Assembly: GCA_016803235.1 (NCBI GenBank)
Contig: JADCLI010000020.1
Span: 1 to 64,000 of the forward strand
Length of the DNA: 64,000 nt
Source: Pimelobacter simplex
GTDB taxonomy: Bacteria > Actinomycetota > Actinomycetes > Propionibacteriales > Nocardioidaceae
Direction: 5' to 3'
The notes beneath the pieces were generated by a model. It saw only the letters and a list, made by a program, of their open reading frames with translations. It made no database searches and had not been told where the DNA came from. Of the stretch, positions 60,375-64,000 are shown piece after piece (within the stretch, counting starts at the first letter, position 1; each line of letters begins with the position of its first letter). The position numbers and the translations under genes were made by a program.

Positions 60375-62570
60375 GTGGATGCAGAGGCGATCAACGCAGT
60401 TCGTGCCGTCGTCGGCGAGGTGCTCGAGCGAGACTCCGACGCCCGGGACTGGGCGGCCTGGGCCGGAGCCGGACTGACCTCGCTGCCGGTGCCCGAGGAG
60501 CATGGTGGCGAAGGACTCGGCCTCACCGAGGTCGCCGTCCTGCTCCGCGAGACCGGACGGGCCGGCGTCCAGGTGCCGGTGTGGGAGACGCTGTGCTGCG
60601 GCGCGCTCACCCTCGCCGACCACGGCACCGACGCCCAGCGCAAGGAGCTGCTACCCGGCATCGCCTCCGGCGAGCTGGTCCTCACGCCGGCGCTGCGTGG
60701 CGAGGCGACGTACGCCGACGGCGCGGTCACCGGCCGCAAGCTCGCCGTCACCTTCGCCGAGCGGGCCGCCCGCCTCCTCGTGACGGCCACCGACGGCGAC
60801 CGCGAGGTCGTCGTCCTCATCGACCCCGCCGGCCCCGGTGTCACCCTGCTGCCCGCGAGCGCGTCCAGCGCGACCCCGCAGCACACCGTCGTGCTGGACG
60901 GCGCCCCCGCCGAGCCGCTCGCCGACGGTGCCGCCGACGGTGCCGCCGACGGAGCCACCGAGGGCGCTGCCGCCAGGCTGCGCGACCTCGCCCGTGCGGG
61001 CCTCGCCGTCACCGCGGCCGGCGTCCTCGCCGGCGCCCGCGACCTGACCGCCGACTACGTCAAGGGACGTCGGCAGTTCGGCCGCGCGCTCGCTGAGTTC
61101 CAGGCCGTCTCGCTGCAGATGGCCGACGTCTACGTCGCCTCGCGCACCCTCGACCTGGCCGCCGACAACGCCGTGTGGCGGGTCGCCGAGGGCCTGCCGG
61201 CCGACGACGACCTCGCGGTCGCCGGCTACTGGGCGAGCCAGGTCGCGCCGTACGCCTTCCGCACCTGCCACCACCTCCATGGCGGCATGGGCGTCGACAT
61301 CACCTACCCGCTCGTCGCGCTGAGCACCTGGGGTACCGACCTCGCGCACGCCCTCGACACGACGGCCGCCGACGTCCCGGTCGAGGACCCCGACGCGAAG
61401 AACCTCGAGCTCACCGACGACCAGCGTGCACTCAAGGCGCGGCTGCGCGAGTACTTCGGCGGCGTCGCGGCCGAGTTCGACGGCATCCACGACCCCGACC
61501 CGGTCGAGGGTGCCTGGAACCGGCACGGGCCGACGTACGAGCGGATGATCCGCCGCCTCGGCAGCGACGGCTGGATGGGCGTCGGCTGGCCCAAGGAGTA
61601 CGGCGGCCACGGGCTCGGCGAGGTCGAGCAGACGATCTTCGCCAACGAGGCCCAGTACGCCGACGTGCACCTGCCGTCCGTCACGCTGCAGACCGTCGGC
61701 CCGACCCTGATCACGTACGGCACCGAGAAGCAGAAGGACCTCTTCCTGGAGCGGATCCTCAAGGGCGACGTGCACTTCGCGATCGGCTACAGCGAGCCCG
61801 ACGCCGGCACCGACCTCGCCTCCCTGCGCACCACCGCCAGGCGCGACGGCGACCACTACGTCGTCAACGGACAGAAGCTGTGGACCACCGGCGGCCACCA
61901 GGCCGACTACCTGTGGCTCGCGGTCCGCACCGACCCGGACGCCCCCAAGCACAAGGGCATCTCGATCCTGATCGTGGACACGAAGGACCCCGGCTACAGC
62001 TGGACCCCGATCATCACCGCGGACGGCTCGCACCACGTGAACGCGACGTACTTCAACGACGTCCGGGTCCCGGTCGACATGCTCGTCGGCGAGGAGAACC
62101 AGGGCTGGAAGCTGATCACCACCCAGCTCAACCACGAGCGGGTCATGCTCGGCCCGGCCGGCCGGATCGAGGGCCTGCGTGACCGTGTCGTGCGCTGGGC
62201 CGACGCCGCCGGTGTCCGGGACCGGACCGACGTGCGCGACGTGCTCGGTCGCACGACCGCGGTGTTCCGCATCAACGAGCTGCTCAACTGGGAGGTCGCG
62301 CGCGCCGCGGCCGCCGGGGAGATCAAGGTGGCGGACGCGTCCTCGTCGAAGGTCTTCGCCGCCGACCAGGTCCAGCACCTGCTCGCCGACCTCATCGCGC
62401 TCGTGCACCGCCACGGCGACGCCGGAGGAACGCAGACGAAGGACCTGCTCGACTACCTCGACGCGCAGGCGAAGCGGAATCTGGTGCTCACCTTCGGCGG
62501 CGGCGTCCAGGAGGTCCAGCGCGAGCTGATCTCGATGTTCGGCCTCGGTCTCCCGCGGGTGCCCCGATGA
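60375..62570 (+). CDS. chsE1-chsE2: Fused ChsE1-ChsE2 (FadE28-FadE29) acyl-CoA dehydrogenase
   Basis: 731 residues from GTG 60375. Residues 1-330 resemble FadE28/ChsE1 (VPEEHGGEGLGLTEVAVL, RRQFGRALAEFQAVSLQMAD, HLHGGMGVDITYPL). Residues 345-731 are very close to FadE29/ChsE2 (VGWPKEYGGHGLGEVEQ, GYSEPDAGTDLASLRTTA, NATYFNDVRVPVDMLVGE, FGGGVQEVQRELISMFGL). In M. tuberculosis these are adjacent genes (Rv3544c, Rv3543c) whose products form one heterotetramer acting on the three-carbon side chain of 3-oxo-4-pregnene-20-carboxyl-CoA. Here the two are joined by a short linker. A run of four 12-bp-like repeats (Ala-Asp-Gly-Ala) is at residues 182-198. Confidence 0.88.
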   Translation: MDAEAINAVRAVVGEVLERDSDARDWAAWAGAGLTSLPVPEEHGGEGLGLTEVAVLLRETGRAGVQVPVWETLCCGALTLADHGTDAQRKELLPGIASGELVLTPALRGEATYADGAVTGRKLAVTFAERAARLLVTATDGDREVVVLIDPAGPGVTLLPASASSATPQHTVVLDGAPAEPLADGAADGAADGATEGAAARLRDLARAGLAVTAAGVLAGARDLTADYVKGRRQFGRALAEFQAVSLQMADVYVASRTLDLAADNAVWRVAEGLPADDDLAVAGYWASQVAPYAFRTCHHLHGGMGVDITYPLVALSTWGTDLAHALDTTAADVPVEDPDAKNLELTDDQRALKARLREYFGGVAAEFDGIHDPDPVEGAWNRHGPTYERMIRRLGSDGWMGVGWPKEYGGHGLGEVEQTIFANEAQYADVHLPSVTLQTVGPTLITYGTEKQKDLFLERILKGDVHFAIGYSEPDAGTDLASLRTTARRDGDHYVVNGQKLWTTGGHQADYLWLAVRTDPDAPKHKGISILIVDTKDPGYSWTPIITADGSHHVNATYFNDVRVPVDMLVGEENQGWKLITTQLNHERVMLGPAGRIEGLRDRVVRWADAAGVRDRTDVRDVLGRTTAVFRINELLNWEVARAAAAGEIKVADASSSKVFAADQVQHLLADLIALVHRHGDAGGTQTKDLLDYLDAQAKRNLVLTFGGGVQEVQRELISMFGLGLPRVPR

Positions 62571-63094
62571 GCGCCCACGAGCAGCAGGCGCTGGTGGACG
62601 CCGCCGTCCACGAGAAGGTGATGGCCGAGGCGGAGCGGATCAAGGGCTGGGGCGAGGCCGCCGAAAGGGTCGCCCGCGACGAGGTCAACCAGCCGACGAT
62701 CAACAACTGGCTGGAGGCGATGGGCCTCGACAACCCGCGCTTCACGGCCGGCGAGGCGCCGCCGTCGATGGCCCAGGTGTGGACCATGTACGGCCTCGGC
62801 GGCAAGCCGTCCGAGGACGACCCGCTGCACTCGATGATGCGGGTGCTCACCGATGCCGGCTTCACCGCCGTGCTCGGCACCAACTGCGAGCAGTCCTACG
62901 ACCGCTACCTGCAGGTGGGGGAGCGGGTCCGGGTCACCACCGCGCTGGACTCCGTCGTCGGTCCGAAGGCCACCGGCATGGGGATCGGCTACTTCGTCAC
63001 CTCCCGCAACACCTGGTACGTCGGCGAGGAGCGGGTCGCGACCATGCTCTTCCGGGTCCTCAAGTTCATCCCGCACGCCAAGGCCGACGCGTGA
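62567..63094 (+). CDS. ChsH2 N-terminal hotdog domain as a separate protein
   Basis: 175 residues from ATG 62567 (overlap with chsE stop). FAS1-type/MaoC-N hotdog dehydratase fold: WLEAMGLDNPRF, MYGLGG, CEQSYDRYLQVGERVRVTTALDSVVGPKATGMGIGYFVTSRNTWYVGEERVATMLFRVLKF. In M. tuberculosis this module is the N-terminal half of ChsH2 (Rv3542c). With ChsH1 it hydrates the enoyl-CoA made by ChsE1-ChsE2. Confidence 0.82.
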   Translation: MSAHEQQALVDAAVHEKVMAEAERIKGWGEAAERVARDEVNQPTINNWLEAMGLDNPRFTAGEAPPSMAQVWTMYGLGGKPSEDDPLHSMMRVLTDAGFTAVLGTNCEQSYDRYLQVGERVRVTTALDSVVGPKATGMGIGYFVTSRNTWYVGEERVATMLFRVLKFIPHAKADA

Positions 63095-63480
63095 GCGGCC
63101 CGGTGCGCCCGGTCGTCAACCGGGACAACGCCTACTTCTTCGAGGGTACGGCGAGACGCGAGCTGCGCATCCAGAAGTGCAACGCCTGCGGCGTGCTGCG
63201 CCACCCGCCCGGCCCCGCCTGCCCGGACTGCGGCGCCTTCGACCGCGGCTACGTCGTCGCCGCGGGCACCGGCACCGTGTTCTCCTACGTCGTCCACCAC
63301 GCGCCGCAGGTGCCCGGCAAGGAGCTGCCGCTGGTGATCGCCCTGCTCGACCTCGACGAGGGCGTGCGGATGGTGGCCGAGATGACCGGTCCCGTCGAGA
63401 TCGGCGACCGCGCGAGCGTCGGCTGGAACGTGGTCGACGACGACCTGACCCTCCCGATCTGGACGAAGGTGGACCGATGA
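63091..63480 (+). CDS. DUF35 OB-fold/zinc ribbon protein, ChsH2 C-terminal module
   Basis: 129 residues from GTG 63091 (GTGA overlap). A rubredoxin-like zinc ribbon with CNAC and CPDC (about residues 30-48), then an OB fold (GTGTVFSYVVHH, LPLVIALLDLDEGVRMVAEM). It corresponds to the DUF35 half of ChsH2, which binds Ltp2 and is needed for its aldolase activity. Here it is separate from the hotdog half, yet directly upstream of chsH1 and ltp2. Confidence 0.85.
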   Translation: MSGPVRPVVNRDNAYFFEGTARRELRIQKCNACGVLRHPPGPACPDCGAFDRGYVVAAGTGTVFSYVVHHAPQVPGKELPLVIALLDLDEGVRMVAEMTGPVEIGDRASVGWNVVDDDLTLPIWTKVDR

Positions 63481-63866
63481 GCGCCGCGCTGAACGTGGGG
63501 GACCGGCTCCCGGAGTGGAGCCTGCCGATCACCCCGACCCTGGTCGTCTCGACCGCGATCGCGACCCGCGACTTCCAAGACGTCCACCACGACCGCGACA
63601 TCGCCCAGGCGGCCGGATCCAAGGACATCTTCGTCAACATCCTCACCTCGACGGCGTTGTGCGAGCGCTACGTCACCGACTGGGCCGGGCCCGACGTGCA
63701 GATCCGGGGCATCGCGATCCGGCTCGGCGCACCGGCGTACCCCTACGACACGTTCACCTTCACCGGAGAGGTGACCGAGGTCGAGGACGGCGTCGCCACG
63801 ATCAAGGTGGTCGGCGCGGTGTCGCTCGGCGACCACGTCATCGGGACCGTGAAGGTGGCGGCATGA
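63477..63866 (+). CDS. chsH1: MaoC-type enoyl-CoA hydratase ChsH1
   Basis: 129 residues from ATG 63477, the same length as Rv3541c. Hydratase motif RDFQDVHHDRDIA (about residues 30-42) with the catalytic Asp and His, and GSKDIFVNILTSTALCERYVTDW. Combines with the ChsH2 hotdog to hydrate the side-chain enoyl-CoA. ATGA overlap with the DUF35 gene and with ltp2 next. Confidence 0.88.
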   Translation: MSAALNVGDRLPEWSLPITPTLVVSTAIATRDFQDVHHDRDIAQAAGSKDIFVNILTSTALCERYVTDWAGPDVQIRGIAIRLGAPAYPYDTFTFTGEVTEVEDGVATIKVVGAVSLGDHVIGTVKVAA

Positions 63867-64000
63867 CCGAGCGCACCCTGTCCGGCAGGGCCGCCATCGC
63901 GGGCATCGGCGCGACCGAGTTCTCCAAGGCGTCCGGTCGCTCCGAGCTCCAGCTCTCCGTCGAGGCCGTGCGCCACGCCCTCGCCGACTGCGGCCTCACG
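63863..64000 (+). CDS. ltp2: Ltp2-like thiolase-fold steroid side-chain aldolase (3' truncated)
   Basis: Only the first 46 codons are in the window. The start LSGRAAIAGIGATEFSKASG and SELQLSVEAVRHALADCGL matches the N-terminus of Ltp2 (Rv3540c). Ltp2 cleaves the hydrated side-chain CoA ester, releasing propionyl-CoA and leaving the 17-keto steroid. ATG overlaps chsH1 stop. Confidence 0.85.
   Translation, partial: MTERTLSGRAAIAGIGATEFSKASGRSELQLSVEAVRHALADCGLT

Noticed and set aside
1..64000. tRNA, rRNA, CRISPR array, prophage, toxin-antitoxin or transposase genes
   Set aside because: None was recognised; repeats seen are either short tandem repeats in genes or intergenic inverted repeats.

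Overview
This is a high-GC window with dense, short-spaced and often overlapping genes (ATGA and GTGA junctions, many GTG starts, several apparently leaderless promoters). Gene content points to an actinobacterium of the Nocardioidaceae, most likely Nocardioides or a close relative: two complete mce loci, an ATP-dependent LigB, a PAC2 protein, an EF-G2 paralogue, WS/DGAT and the KstR steroid regulator. The family and genus are inferred from protein recognition and gene order; no search was run. No rRNA, tRNA, CRISPR array, prophage or transposase gene was seen.

Region 1 (1-10.6 kb) is mostly housekeeping on the + strand: a truncated DUF3105 membrane protein, an SMP-30-like protein, dxs, a metallopeptidase-like lipoprotein, an APC permease, a PAC2 protein, a TesB thioesterase and an EF-G-like GTPase. 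Two small non-coding elements with terminal inverted repeats, each bounded by CTAG on both sides, lie before and after dxs; the second sits in frame inside the signal-peptide region of the lipoprotein gene.

Region 2 (10.6-18.3 kb) holds an htdX/fabG4//fadA2 divergon syntenic with Mycobacterium tuberculosis Rv0241c-Rv0243, a TetR gene, and a repair group (TetR-ligB facing an AlkA-type glycosylase). Region 3 (18.3-28.4 kb) is the first mce operon (yrbEA-yrbEB-mceABCDEF-lipoprotein) and a phospholipase-D-type enzyme. Region 4 (28.4-35.3 kb) holds a 430-bp palindromic intergenic stretch, a TetR-SDR-CMD operon, uvrB, an MFS transporter and an ion channel.

Region 5 (35.3-64 kb) is a steroid-catabolism island built around kstR (49.25-49.86 kb). 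Five good and one degenerate match to the KstR operator TNNAACNNGTTNNA stand before: the second mce operon (mce4-like, sterol uptake); an FNR-PPOX-ferredoxin-Hsd4A-SDR operon; the kstR/glycosyltransferase divergon; a methyltransferase/fadE34 divergon; a lipase/WS-DGAT divergon; and a hydrolase/side-chain-degradation divergon. The last operon encodes a fused ChsE1-ChsE2 dehydrogenase, ChsH2 split into two proteins, ChsH1 and the start of Ltp2. Between kstR and fadE34 lies a four-gene cassette (glycosyltransferase, methyltransferase, prenyltransferase-like barrel protein, second methyltransferase) of unknown function, flanked on both sides by KstR boxes; it is the best candidate here for an undescribed system.
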